The translations under genes were made by a program, and so were the position numbers. Positions 22,840 to 34,388 of a stretch of 64,000 nucleotides of DNA are shown in pieces. Position 1 is the stretch's first letter. Every line of letters begins with the position of its first letter. The stretch lies in the NCBI GenBank assembly GCA_958299035.1, contig CATQJL010000001.1:10639817-10703816 (forward strand), given 5' to 3'. The stretch comes from Cylicocyclus nassatus. Its lineage: Eukaryota; Nematoda; Chromadorea; Rhabditida; Strongylidae. Under the pieces are notes generated by a model that worked only from the letters and a program-made list of their open reading frames with translations, made no database searches and had not been told where the DNA came from.

Positions 22840-25320
22840 CATATTTTCACAATACGTTATAATGACTTTTCACAAAAGAAAAAGTATGGAAAACAAGGAG
22901 TTCACTTTGTGCTCAGTTTTTGTAGAAAAAAAGCAACTAGGGCTGTTTTGGAATTACTGATCTGTTGTATGCTCACTGAATTGAGTAATTATTCCTGTTT
23001 CTGAATAACAAATCTCTTCATATGACTCTAAGTCCTTCAATATTTCATCCATGCTAGCGTGACTGACGTTTTTCTGAAGACTTGCAAAAAATGTGCTTAC
23101 GTAAGCAATTGCCTTCAACTTGGTATAATTTAGAACTTGAAAATTGAAGTAAATCTCTTTTTTTTTCGCATTTTATCTCCTGCATTTCTTTCTTCTTACC
23201 CGTCCTAAAAATAAGCTGTTTTCTGCATTGACTTTGGTCTGAATTATAATTAAAGGCATTAATGTCCAGATAAGTATTTATTTTTGTCTCAGCGACACAT
23301 CGCATAGGTAATTTTGATAGATACCACGCACTTTGGCAAAGTTCAACTTCTTGCGAGCATATATAATCGCTCCCACGCATGCGTCTGTGATGTTTCTGGC
23401 CTTGAGCAAAGATAATTACTGTATAGGTTATGACTTTTTCTTTACTTTTACCTTTACTTTTATCAATACACTACATGCACCAAAGAACAGGGAAAAACCA
23501 AAAACAATACGCCGAACAAAACATGATATCAGCTTGTCCAAGGCTTCAGGGAATTACACGATGAACGTATAGGTAAACCAAAACCTAAGGTCCACGGATA
23601 TAGCGATTGTTGACAACGATTGACGAAAGCACGCGGTATTGGCTTGAGAAGAAAAAAAAGCGACTTTAGAATCTTGCATCCTCCAAAATCATTTTAAACC
23701 ACGTATGCTCGCTGGCAGTTTTTGAGTGCCAGCGAGCTTGCGGGCGGAAAGTAGCAAATTAGACCCACATGACGATAGTTTTAGAGGATAGCAGAATTCT
23801 GAGCTGGAGTAAATTGGATCGCTTAACAAGTCAAGTATGGGAGCATAGCAATGCGCAGAACCGACTTGGGCACTAGCTGCCCAAAGATCATCTGACTTCC
23901 TTAGCTGCTTCGTCCAACTATTTTCTTCCATCATTTTCTAGTTTTTGTTGAAGTTCAAAGGTGAAAAATATGCTTCTGGAAAATAGTATATCTCTAATTT
24001 CATGAATATGAAAATAATCAGGCGTCGTTGATTATGTTTTTCGATATGCATATGAAGCGGCTGAGCTTGCATCGGTAGGGGCGTAGTTTGCCACTTATTA
24101 TTGGTAAACGTTTTTTACGTCCTATTCTGCAGCAAACATATTCTATCACATGAAGTAACTTGTATTCTTGTTGGTTCACAAATTGATCCGTAGAGAGTTA
24201 AATTTTTCATCTGTCGTTGCAGTCTCCCCATCGATGTTGGTTTGAGCGGATGTGTTATTTTTTTTAAATGTTCCGTGAAGGATTCCGAATCGTGTTCTGA
24301 TTTTTTGTTATGTTTTCTTCACTATTTTCGCTTGTTAACATAAAAAATGAAGTATTCGAAGAATATCAATCCTCAACTTCACAATACAGTCATGCTTGGT
24401 CATCGTTTGATATCAACAGTTCTCTGTAGAAGGTAAAAAACACTAATGGAAAACTTCTTCCCCCCCCCCTACAGTGGGATCTGCGCCTTCTCTCAAGTAC
24501 TACAGACACTACGCATCAGGCTTGTGAAAAATGTTTTAGCCCATAAACGTTCAAAAACTTCTATTACAACCTAATAGTTGCACGTTTCTTCTATAGCTGC
24601 AAATCACTTACAATTTCTTATGATGGATAGCATAGGGTAACATTATTTTGTTTTTGCCCCTACTCCTTTCTCACGCTACTACAGCAATAGCCAATTGTTA
24701 TCCATCCAATAACTGGCATTCCACAAAAACTAAGGTATCAAAACAAAGGCTCATGTGACGTTGTCAATAGAATTGTGTAAAATATTCATTATTGCTCATG
24801 TGAATTGCTCATATGATTTGCTTATAATTACATTCACTGACAATCGAATCATGGTGCAATGAGTCTTTACAAATACATTTGAATCCCATTCTTAGGGGAT
24901 TATGACTAAAGTCTACAAGAGTACTCTTCTGTGATGCAGTGAGTGCTATTGCTCAGAAGACTGTACTGTTATTAGGTCCTAGACGTATCTTTTTCACGCA
25001 AAACTTGTAGAAAGTGAAAATAGAAAATGGCAAATTTAATGGAAAGTGCTAAAAACCGCTGTTCTGATTTTATGTGGGAGAGTTAAACGTAGGCGTAGGA
25101 GGGAGAAATGAAAACTACAGGCTTTTATGGATTATACAAAACGTGAAAATTTGAAGAAATAGTTTTTCCGGGTTTTCGTTGCTCTGAACTCATGGGGCAA
25201 GAACAAACTTCTGCGTTTTTGTTAAATTTTTTTGTAAGAAATTGTATAATGTTTTAGTGTTGCGGCTCGGTGGGCCCAGTACCCATAGTCGTGTGCTTGA
25301 TTGCCCTGCTTCGCTAAACC
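22840..25320. other. intergenic, no supported gene
   Basis: AT-rich DNA with C10 at 24460-24469. No coding-like frame and no paired repeats seen. Confidence 0.45.
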
Positions 25321-25322
25321 TA

Positions 25323-26259
25323 CAGGGTGCGGCAAAAGTCTGGGAGCCTAACTTTGCAGTACTGCAATTACAAAGATACTGATGGTTTTGATTTCAATTT
25401 TATGCCACATGATGCTGCGGTCATCCTTTACAGAATACATTTTATTTGGCTGGAAATGGCTGCCATATGTTTTTATAAGAATGGAAATTACCAAATTAGT
25501 ACTTTTGCAAAGCGAAAAAACCAGAATTTTTGATATTTACAATTTTTGCTGTAACTAGAGATGCTGTTAATATTTTACAAAACTTCGATGCATACAACAC
25601 AGAAGAGGCTTTGCGCTATTGTATCCTAGTTTTGCTTTTGCCAGGAGCTGTTCTTGCATGAACGGAAAATAAAAGTTTGCGAATGTTACCTACGTGCCAG
25701 TGGAAATCCGTCTTCAAAACAAATTCAAAAGCTATAGAATGCTCAACAGGCACTGGGACCAAGGCTGTATTTTTTGCATACGTCTTCTAAATTAAAATCT
25801 ATTGAAATCCGGCTATGGGGACACTTTTTATACTTTTTAACCGATATTTTTAAGTTTTTACTCGCGCAATTATAGCCAAAATTCCGGTATGCGACGTACA
25901 CATGCTTCTAATTGAAAATTCAATATTTTTATTCCTAAGCAATGCAAAAAATTCTTATAGAAGTATGTTGTAGACAAAAGTTTACTCTGTCATGCTGCGC
26001 ATTTGCTAAAGTAAAAGAAGCGGTTATGGTGAAGGCGTGGGGCGAATTCCATTACGACTACGTGCGTGCCATGACAGGTGGACTTGCCAAGATTTTGTAG
26101 GGCTGCGTGGAAGCCAAAAGAGGCAGTTTTGCAATTCAAGAACTGGGCTGTATCTGCAATGGTTCGAATTATGCGTGCGCCGAATTTTTCGTTTCTAGGT
26201 GCTTCCCTTCTCGTTTTGCACGAAAAAGAACTAGGCTCCCAGACTTTTGCCGCACCCTG
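25323..26259 (+). mobile_element. degraded Tc1-like DNA transposon
   Basis: Perfect inverted repeats of 28 bp (CAGGGTGCGGCAAAAGTCTG... at the left and its complement ending at 26259) are flanked by TA at 25321-25322 and 26260-26261. The 937-bp body is too short for a full transposase but keeps a fragment of its C-terminus near 25996-26133. Intact ends on a decayed body suggest mobilisation in trans or recent loss. Confidence 0.85.
25996..26133 (+). pseudogene. remnant of Tc1-like transposase C-terminus
   Basis: The frame reads KEAVMVKAWGEFHYDYVRAM, then GLAKIL, a TAG stop at 26098-26100, then GCVEAKRGSF. Tc1-family transposases end with a segment of the type AW..I...Y...L...M..R...V..A.GG, so the order of KAW, the tyrosine pair and the CVEAKRG tail fits that C-terminus. 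The catalytic aspartates and the DNA-binding part are not visible in the element. The in-frame TAG and missing body make it a pseudogene. Confidence 0.5.
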
Positions 26260-26261
26260 TA

Positions 26262-29228
26262 TACCCTAGGATGTTACGCGTCCGCTACCGATGTGCACTG
26301 CAGGTCCACTCGACAGCACTCCGACAAACCAATCCATGTACCACGCGCGACTAATTTGGATGAATATATAGCTAAAATCTCTGCAATTTCGTATAGTGTT
26401 TGTTAAGAAACAGAACACTTTTATCTCGAGTATGTGTAAGTCTAGCAATGCTTTTCTTCCTTGAGAATGCCAGTTTTGCTTATTAAAATCAATAAAATCA
26501 GCACAAAATGAACAGAAACCCAACAGATTCCCAAAGTTATTCACTTCCGTAAAACTGCGTTCGATTCGCTTTTCACCTCTTCACATCTCTCGACATCCGC
26601 CCATGTCCACCTGACAGTCATGTAATATTCACCACTTCCCATCGACCAAAAAAATATTGAAGGTACATAGAGGGAAGCTAACCGCTTGCCATTTCATTGA
26701 TGACATCTACTTTTATAGGGAAAGGCAGGGAGAGGAAGGTGAGGGCTTTTTTTATAGCACAGCTATTTTCTCTTCTGGTTTTAAAATTCTGGGTGAATTC
26801 AATCCTTCCATTCTTGTATAATATTTAGTTTTTTTGCATTTTCATTTTTGGTATAAAATCAAACAAAATCAATGCTTTCGCTTAAAACGACACTTTTAAG
26901 ACCCCTTTCTCCTGAGTTGTATTCTGTAATCGTTTATGACCAATTATTCAATAACTTTTGAACCTAACAAGATCCTTGTGTGATCAGTAGGGCACTCCTA
27001 GTGTGCATAATGTCATATAATTAAGCATGACTTCCTTCTGTTACTTACTTTGTACTTCATAAGTACATTTAACATCGAGGAACATTATACACATCTATCA
27101 AGTTATTGAATAACAACTTACTGACCTAATGAAGAGCCATTCTCTACACAGGATTATTCCTCAACGTGAAGTATTTCATGAAATTCTAATTTGTAAGAGT
27201 TCATCGCTTGTCGTAATGAAATGACCGTAAAATGATTATATTCTTTATGGTTTTCCAGGAGAAGAACTTGAGAATGTTGGGCGCATCTGCATTAATCATT
27301 TTGCTATTTTGAATTTGTTGCTCTCTGATCTTCTCTTTGATTGAAGCGAAATCTGTAATATGTATGCTCGTTTGTTTTTGGATCCATTTTCTGCTTATTT
27401 TTTAACGCGCGTATTTTTGTACTTGCAGAAGTTCCAACACTATCCTTCCTTTTTTATCCAATCTGTTAGTTTCGTTACAGCTGAAGATCAGATACTCAAT
27501 TATTATGGAGCTGTGAGTTCTTGTAATGTCAACTTGTCAACTCTTTTTGGTTCTACTCTACTTGTTTATTTATTTTAAAAACTTTGCGATGTCTTTGAAA
27601 AATCAACAACTTCGTATTTGTAATTAGTAGTGATAATTCTAATATTTTTCACCTATGGGTATCATTTTCAAAAGTTTTGCATTATCTTTAACAAACTTGC
27701 AAGTTTTTTTTTCAATAATGCCCTCACTCGTATAAATCCAGGCTTTCTATCCTAGCCACTATCACTCTCGCGTTTAGAAGAACCCTTTATGACCAAAACT
27801 TTGTCTTCAAGGATAATGATTAGGAGGATTGAATTAGAAATGCAAGATTTTTTAGTTTATCAAAATTTGAACAATCATATCTATTATATCAGAGGGCACA
27901 TGTTCATGCTTGTAGTAGGGAATGTGGTGAGGAAACAGCACTTCTAATACAAGCTAATCTCAATGCGCATATCAAAAAATGAGATGGACTTCCAATGGAA
28001 GCTATCACCGCGAGATCTATACTTCTTTTTAACAGAGAAGTTCAAAATTTCTGAAACAGGGGTTATCTGATTATCAGTTTCCAGGGATCTTTTTTTAGGA
28101 ATTCGACGTTACTTTTTTTAGCAACGAATTCTAGGTGATGTGGTTGGTTCCCGCAAAAGAGCGACTCCGCTCCGCGCTCTGTTCTCCCTTGTTTTTTCAC
28201 CAAATTCAAATGTGATATTTCCAATGTTGCCTCTTTCGAATCATCTGTTTTTGCTCGAATGTTCCTTAATTTTTATTTCGTTCTGTTTTCGTATTGAGTA
28301 TCTCCTCTTCTGGGGTTTCCATCTATTTTCCTTGTTTCTTCCTCTGTAGGCCTTATTGCCCTTTCAAAACTTTTATTTTTTCTGGGATATGGGTAACCTC
28401 TACATCCGACTCGCTGGCCCCCAAAAGCTTTGAAATACGAATAAGATTGTTGGTCCACCGTTGAAACAACGAGTTTCCTCGTTTGGAGTCACTCAGATGT
28501 CGAATTCGTAGCTAAACAAATGAGAAAAGACATCAAAGGATGCAATATCGCAACAAAAAAGAAAATACATCAAAAATTCCCATAAAATATAAAAAGAACT
28601 TCCCGCATACAGTCAGTGGTTCTACCAAAGTTAGGTTCTTCCACTGTTTACTGGGAGTCTACTAGCATTACTCAAGAATTTACCCTCTCACCTTCCCTCT
28701 GCTTCCCTCAGCATCCTTTTGTATTCTTCCTGTTCCTCCCTTCTTCTCTTCGACGATGTTGCGTTTTCTATACATAGAATGTTCTCTTCATATGGATGGA
28801 GTCATTCCTTCGTAAATAACGATAGCAATATAGCACGCTCCATCAAGCACTAAACAGTTAATCTTTTGTGCTACTGCTTTTCAAAAGATGCCGTTAATAC
28901 TTTTTCAGACGTCTTTCAATGCGAAAAGAGTTTGCAGACAGTCTGTCATTTATGACTTTGCTTCTTTTAGATTAAAAAAGATCTTTTCTTTTTGGCCTAT
29001 TTTTAAAATCATCTGTCCTGACAATTTTGCGCTAGCACACACAAAAGCAATCAATTTCAGTGAAATTTTCACAAGACCATAAAAAAATTTCTGAGATCGA
29101 TATAAAAGTGTTTAGACACACACATTGGCAAACATGTCCCCGTTATGACGCTGTATCCGGGAGACGGAAATCGCTTCATTCGTCTTCACCCCAAGTCGTT
29201 CGCTGGCGCATATTTTCGTTTGTGTATT
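26262..29228. other. intergenic, no supported gene
   Basis: About 3 kb of AT-rich DNA. Open frames are short and lack coding character. Confidence 0.45.
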
Positions 29229-29230
29229 TA

Positions 29231-29353
29231 CCCTAAAATCCCGCAGATAAGTCTGCCTTCTTGACACAAAAAATCGATGAAAAATCGCCTTTTAAGGTAA
29301 TTTTAGGCGGTTTTAGGCGATTTTTTTGCGGACTTATCTGCGGGATTTTAGGG
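29231..29353. mobile_element. miniature TA-flanked inverted-repeat element (123 bp)
   Basis: CCCTAAAATCCCGCAGATAA at the left is exactly inverted at the right end, flanked by TA at 29229-29230 and 29354-29355. The centre contains further inverted pieces (AAAATCGCC and GGCGATTTTT). Almost the whole element folds into one stem. Likely a mariner-type MITE. Confidence 0.85.
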
Positions 29354-29355
29354 TA

Positions 29356-31300
29356 GTTGTGTTTTTCCCATATCTTACTTCTCTCACAATTCTTTCCATC
29401 ACGACTCCTTCCCTTTTCGATTGTCATGGCCTTTAAGTGGTATATCTTTGAATATACTTGCTTCAACTGCCTAGTCTTTTTTTCACATCTCCCGTATTGC
29501 CTTGCCCATTCCCTTGACGCTCTTTGCACCCTTCCCAGTCTTCTTCGCAAATCTTTTTTGGATAGATTGAGCATATATTAGGTCGTTCCGAAAGTAATGT
29601 CGCTTTTTTCAAACGTACGCCACATCTCGTGGAACAAAGATATGTAAGAGATTCTGGTAGTATTTGACGCAGCATTTCATTCTCTTTCTAATGGTTATAT
29701 AATCACTGCAAAAAATCTAAATGATCGAAATCTGCGACCCATGCTTTTTAAGAAGGCCAATTTTCACAATTTTTCTAAATTTTTATTACAAGTCTCGGAA
29801 GGAGCCCAAGTAGTGGATGGAAAGAGCAAACTCTACAGAAAGTAGCGAAACTTTTTTCTACTTTCCAGAGCTCGTCATAATTTTTGTATAGATCTTTTTA
29901 TGGAACTACCGAATTTTAGCAGGCTCGTCTCAGACAACAAATGCATCAAACACCACTAAATCTTCGGATTTTGACATTTACAAAAATGGAGTATTGTTTG
30001 ACACTAATTTTGCAAACCAGAGCGCTCATCGCTTCAGATTAGCAACTTTCGAAAATTCCGGGTACAGCCTGGGGCGCCCTGGAAAACCCGAATTATGATG
30101 ATTTTATCCCGGAGAACTTGAAGAATCAGAGACAAAAAGCAACTGGTAGAAAGAGGAAAAAAGCTGCTAAGAATGACACCCGAGTTGCTTGCCGAGTGTT
30201 GTTGTGTGAGGTTTGAGTTGACCAAATACAGGATTTGATAGCATTGAAAAATTGACTCCAGAAACTCTAAGAAGCAAGCTAAGGAAAAGAAAAAAATCAC
30301 TCTGTGTCCTAGAGGGTTTGCGCTATCAATTAGTCACTTGTACTTCTTCGGAGAGTAGGTACAAAAATTTAAAAAAGATAGTCGAACTTGACTATAGCAA
30401 AAAACATGGATCGCAGATTTTGGTATTTCCAGAGCTCATTGATTATTATGCAACGATATTACCACCTTTGAAAAGTGGATGGAATGGTGCATTGAATGCT
30501 CCTAAGATCTCTTGAAAACCTTGGTTCCGTGAAATGTGGCGTCCATTTGAAAAAAGCGACATTACTTTCGGAACGACCTAATACTTAATTAATCATGTGT
30601 CCATAATCGGACACTTCTTTCCCAAATCTTCCCAATACGTTTTTATCGCCTCGCAACCTCTTTTTCATTTTCCTAGTAAATTTGAGCATATACTTATTGC
30701 TTGTATGTTTCCTTAAAACTATTTCTTATAGTTCTTTCTTATTTCCCACATTTCTCTCAATGTCCTTTCCACTTCCCAGTCTCCTCTGTAATTCTTTCTT
30801 GTTAAACTGAGTAAAGACTCGCTTATGTTTTGCCTCATTTACCCTGACAGTTCTTTTCCACAGTTTCCTAGAGTCCCCTCTCTTCTCCAATCTCACCGGC
30901 AGTTTTTCCTGGCTAAGTCTAAGTATACACTTCTGTCACTTTATGTCTATTCCCACATTTCTTGGCACTTCTTCCCAACATCTTCGTAGAGTGCCTCCTT
31001 CCCTTCCCAGTCTTCTTTGCATTCGTTTCCGGGTAATTGTGAGCTTACACCTGCTTGAATTGTTTTTGTCCCACATGGCTTGGTTATTTGCTAAAACTTT
31101 CCAAGACATCTCGTCCCCTTTCCAATTTCACCTGCCTTTTCTGGATTTGCATCTTTGCAAAGTGTCTCTCCCTCCCAACAATTTCTTTTGCAATTCTTTT
31201 CCGGGCCCACATCTTCTCGGACCTCTTTTACCCTTCTCAGTACCCTCTACAATTTCTGTTTGGAAAATTTTTGCTCAGATTTGCTCGACTTTACGTTTTT
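29356..31300. repeat. degenerate pyrimidine-rich tandem array, split by a transposon
   Basis: Units of roughly 110-170 bp recur. Recognisable phrases are CCCTTCCCAGTCTTCTT, TTTCCCACATTTCT and GAGCATATACTTGCTT, found for example near 29450-29578, 30600-30720, 30745-30830, 30950-31050 and 31060-31200. The plus strand is strongly C/T-biased. A mariner-like element (29581-30578) sits inside one unit. The resulting open frames (for example 30943-31344) follow from the base bias and are not credible genes. Confidence 0.6.
29581..30578. mobile_element. mariner-like non-autonomous element
   Basis: Perfect inverted repeats of about 33 bp (GGTCGTTCCGAAAGTAATGT...) continue with few mismatches to about 45 bp. 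TA flanks lie at 29579-29580 and 30579-30580. Length is 998 bp. No frame inside shows a helix-turn-helix or a DDD/E transposase core. It interrupts the tandem array around it, so it is younger than the array. Confidence 0.85.
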
Positions 31301-32048
31301 GTATCGGAAATATGCGGCGCTGGCAGTTACACAGAACCAATTGACGGCTTCAATTGTGGTCTGAATGTCGTTTTTGCTATGAAACCTTGCATTGTGATTA
31401 GTCCAAGTCTCTTGTTACTGGGCTTAATCGACGTCCATTCTCGTGTGCCGCGTGCCTTTTACGTTTCTTTCTCCCAGATTTGTTTAATTTAATTTTTTCT
31501 GCTTTTCAAATTCATTCAAGGCACAATACGACAAACGTAACAGTGCATGGTTACTGCTTATTTATTTGATTTGAAATACCAGATTAGATTTCTTCTGATA
31601 ATGTAAGTCCATTAGAAAGAAGGAACATCCATACTTCAGACGCCCACTTGATAAAAAGGTATAGGAAAAGTAATGAATATGTAAAATAAAAAAAAGTGAC
31701 TGCCCTGACAAAAATGAGGAACTTCTTATTACCATTAATACCTTGCAGGGTTGGCGGATAGTGTGTGTTTTCCAAGACCAACAAACAAGATAATTTAAAG
31801 CTAATAGATAACACTTTCACTCCAATTTCACAATGTTATCGTTCGAACACAGATTCAATATATATGTTGCTTGCTAGATCATTTTGAGAAAGGAAACAAA
31901 GCTGCGAACTAAACAAGTAAAAATAACGGTAACAATACCTTACCTTGGTGACATCATGGATATGCTCAAGCTTAAACTTATATGTACAGTCATTTACCCT
32001 TTTCTTTTGAAACGCTCTGCACAGTATATAACACAAGTTACTGCTTAC
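31301..32048. other. intergenic, contains a decayed exon-like duplicate
   Basis: Mostly featureless. At about 31593-31640 the minus strand repeats part of the exon-like segment at 32049-32133 (CATCCATACTTC on the plus strand) but has lost one base, which puts a stop in the frame. Confidence 0.4.
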
Positions 32049-32133
32049 CCATTTGGTTTCGCTGATCAAGTCAAAGGGCTCGGTGATATCTCTGATGCGT
32101 AAATTCATTAGAAACGAAGGAGCATCCATACTT
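32049..32133 (-). CDS. exon-like segment, unrecognised
   Basis: On the minus strand an acceptor-like CAATCAG is followed by 85 bases that are open in one frame, with peptide core MDAPSFLMNLRIRD and TEPFDLISETKW. They end at a consensus donor, TGG then GTAAGC. No homologue comes to mind, and no neighbouring exon could be joined in phase. A similar segment lies about 500 bp away with a one-base deletion. That pairing suggests either a duplicated exon of a real gene or two fragments of a repeat. Confidence 0.25.
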
Positions 32134-34384
32134 CTGATTGACCAATCAGTATTGAAGTGTATAAGAAAGGTGAAAGAAGGTATGGTAGTGGGTAGAGATC
32201 CTGCACCCATGTTAATCTATTGCAAACTAATCAAAAATTCTTACTCGAGTATTTCGCCTTGCACGCTTACAGAATTTCACCTCCTCACTTTGCGTGAATA
32301 TCCACGCATAAATGCCCTTTCCGGTGTGGAATCTTCTCCTCCCGGCTTGTCTCGTCGTTCGTCCCCAGAGTACAGCACGACTAATTCAATATGTCCTCAA
32401 ATTCCACATCCCATAAGTGTAATGACTTGCTCTCGACCCCCGCCACTCTCTCCTGGTTGCTCTCAAAACTCACACATACAGCTAGCTGCTGCACTTAGAA
32501 GTGTCTCTCTTTCCATCGCTTTTGCCCCGTGCTTATCGCTAGGCGACAGCTCCAAGGTTGTAGGCACACACACTCGGAAAGCTGTTTCACACCACATCCT
32601 ATAGCGTAACAAAAACGTTCACACTTGAAAGTCTCGTGCTACTGCTGTTGTGCCGTTCGATTTTATCCTGACAGGTCTACCCAACAAAAGTGGGAAGGGG
32701 GAGGGGGGGGGGGACATCAAAATTCTTAGACTAACTATTCTAGGGGTAATTTCGCGGTATGCTAACATAAGCTACCATCGGTGGCAGCAGCTTCGGGCAC
32801 GAAAGCCGCCGCATAGCTCGTTATGCACGGTTGTTGGTCCTGTATGGAAACACCCTAGTGGCATTACGGTGCATTACAGCAAGCGTATTATTATTGTCAT
32901 TTAGCAATACTGTTACAATACTGTTTTCAAAATTGATTCCTCTTCCAGAAATTTCTTTCAAATTGGCTTCTATTAGTAGAAGAATCATGCACGATTTCTG
33001 TATTCGTGATCAATTGAACTGACTTTTGAATTTAATTACAAAAAAAGAAGATGGGAATTGAGGAATTCCCTCAAGAAATAACTCTCTCAGATTTCGTGAC
33101 CGTACCTCCATTCATCCCCCTCCTCTTCCCCATTTCGTAGTTTTCAGTGATGTTCTGTTCTTGATTTGATTTTCGAACTCTGACGGATCTACATAAAGCT
33201 CAGAGATTTTGAGCAGTCTACAGATTCGAAAATTGTCGTTTTTCGCCGTATGCGCTCGTTTATTTCTTTATGTGCTAGCTCTCTTTTATTTTTTCTTCCT
33301 GAAAATATGCTCGTTCATTGTAATTGATCTGATACTTTTTCCTTTGGTAAGAAGAAAAATTGTGAAAAAGGTCTCTTTGCTTCCTTGCGGGTGTAAATCT
33401 ATTCATCACGATTCGAAGCAAAACAAAAGACATTTTGCAAGTGAAATGTCATTTCTCTATTGTGCAGTTTGTATGGGTGAGTAAAAGTGCATTCGCATTG
33501 TCTTCTACCTCTATAGAGCATTCGTAGTTCTTATATATGTTGATAACAAGATTGTAATACGTAACATGAATTACTTATAAAAATTACTTTTTTGGTTTCC
33601 CCGTAAGTAATCAATCAAAATTGACAAAGTGAGGTTTTCAAAACTGATTGCGATTGATCAATCTGACGGGAATTTTTTAGCAATTTGATTTTGACCAGCT
33701 GGCTACCCTCCCCTCTCCTCCCTCTTTCGATACTCTCTTTTTATATTCTCAGTCTAAAGGCAAACTACTGCCACATTTATTGATGATCAAGTGTGGAATA
33801 CGGCTATAAACTTGAAAAAGTTTCAAAAAAATGATAAAATCAGTAAAAGAAAGGTAACAAAGAGGTAGGTGGTAATAGATTCATTTTCAAGCCAATTATT
33901 CACGGCTAGCCTTTGATTATAACTGTTGCAATATTAAAACCAAGATATTTCGGGGATTTTCCATATAAGAGACTTCTTTTTGCCAATTAAATTTTTGATC
34001 CACTGGAATTATTAAGATATTTTGGCTCAACTGCAAAGCTTCAAGTACCACCCCAAATGTAGATCGCTCTTTGGATTCAGGTCTGCAATATCTTATTACT
34101 GATTATTCGTACTTTTTCTGAACTAAATTTGAACTCCTGGACTCGCTAATAATTACGACGTCAGAATGTGATTACGTAGAAAAGCAGGTTGCTCTCATTT
34201 CTCCACATTATCTCGGGAAAAAGATAAGCATAGCTTTTGGAATGTTCTCTGACGTAAATTTTGACCATCTACCACTTCCAAAATGGGGATAATTAGTCGT
34301 CTCCAGTCTACAACGTCATTATTTAAAGCCCTAAAGGAACTTAAAAGTAATCTGAATGTTGAAGCTTGCTCTTACCAAACTTCT
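32134..34384. other. intergenic, no supported gene
   Basis: Holds a 183-codon open frame (32053-32604) rich in Ser and Pro without any recognised domain, and G11 at 32703-32713. Nothing else stands out. Confidence 0.4.
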
Positions 34385-34388
34385 TTAA

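Noticed and set aside
30252..30515. Possible mariner transposase remnant inside 29581-30578
   Set aside because: No helix-turn-helix, DDD/E residue or conserved C-terminal motif could be identified in the frame.
30943..31492. Overlapping 133- and 145-codon frames with membrane-like composition
   Set aside because: Produced by the C/T-biased tandem array, which yields Phe/Leu/Ser-rich translations in every frame.
32053..32604. 183-codon open frame, longest in the intergenic part
   Set aside because: Ser/Pro-rich with no domain, no splice or start context, and its 5' part is antisense to the exon-like segment.
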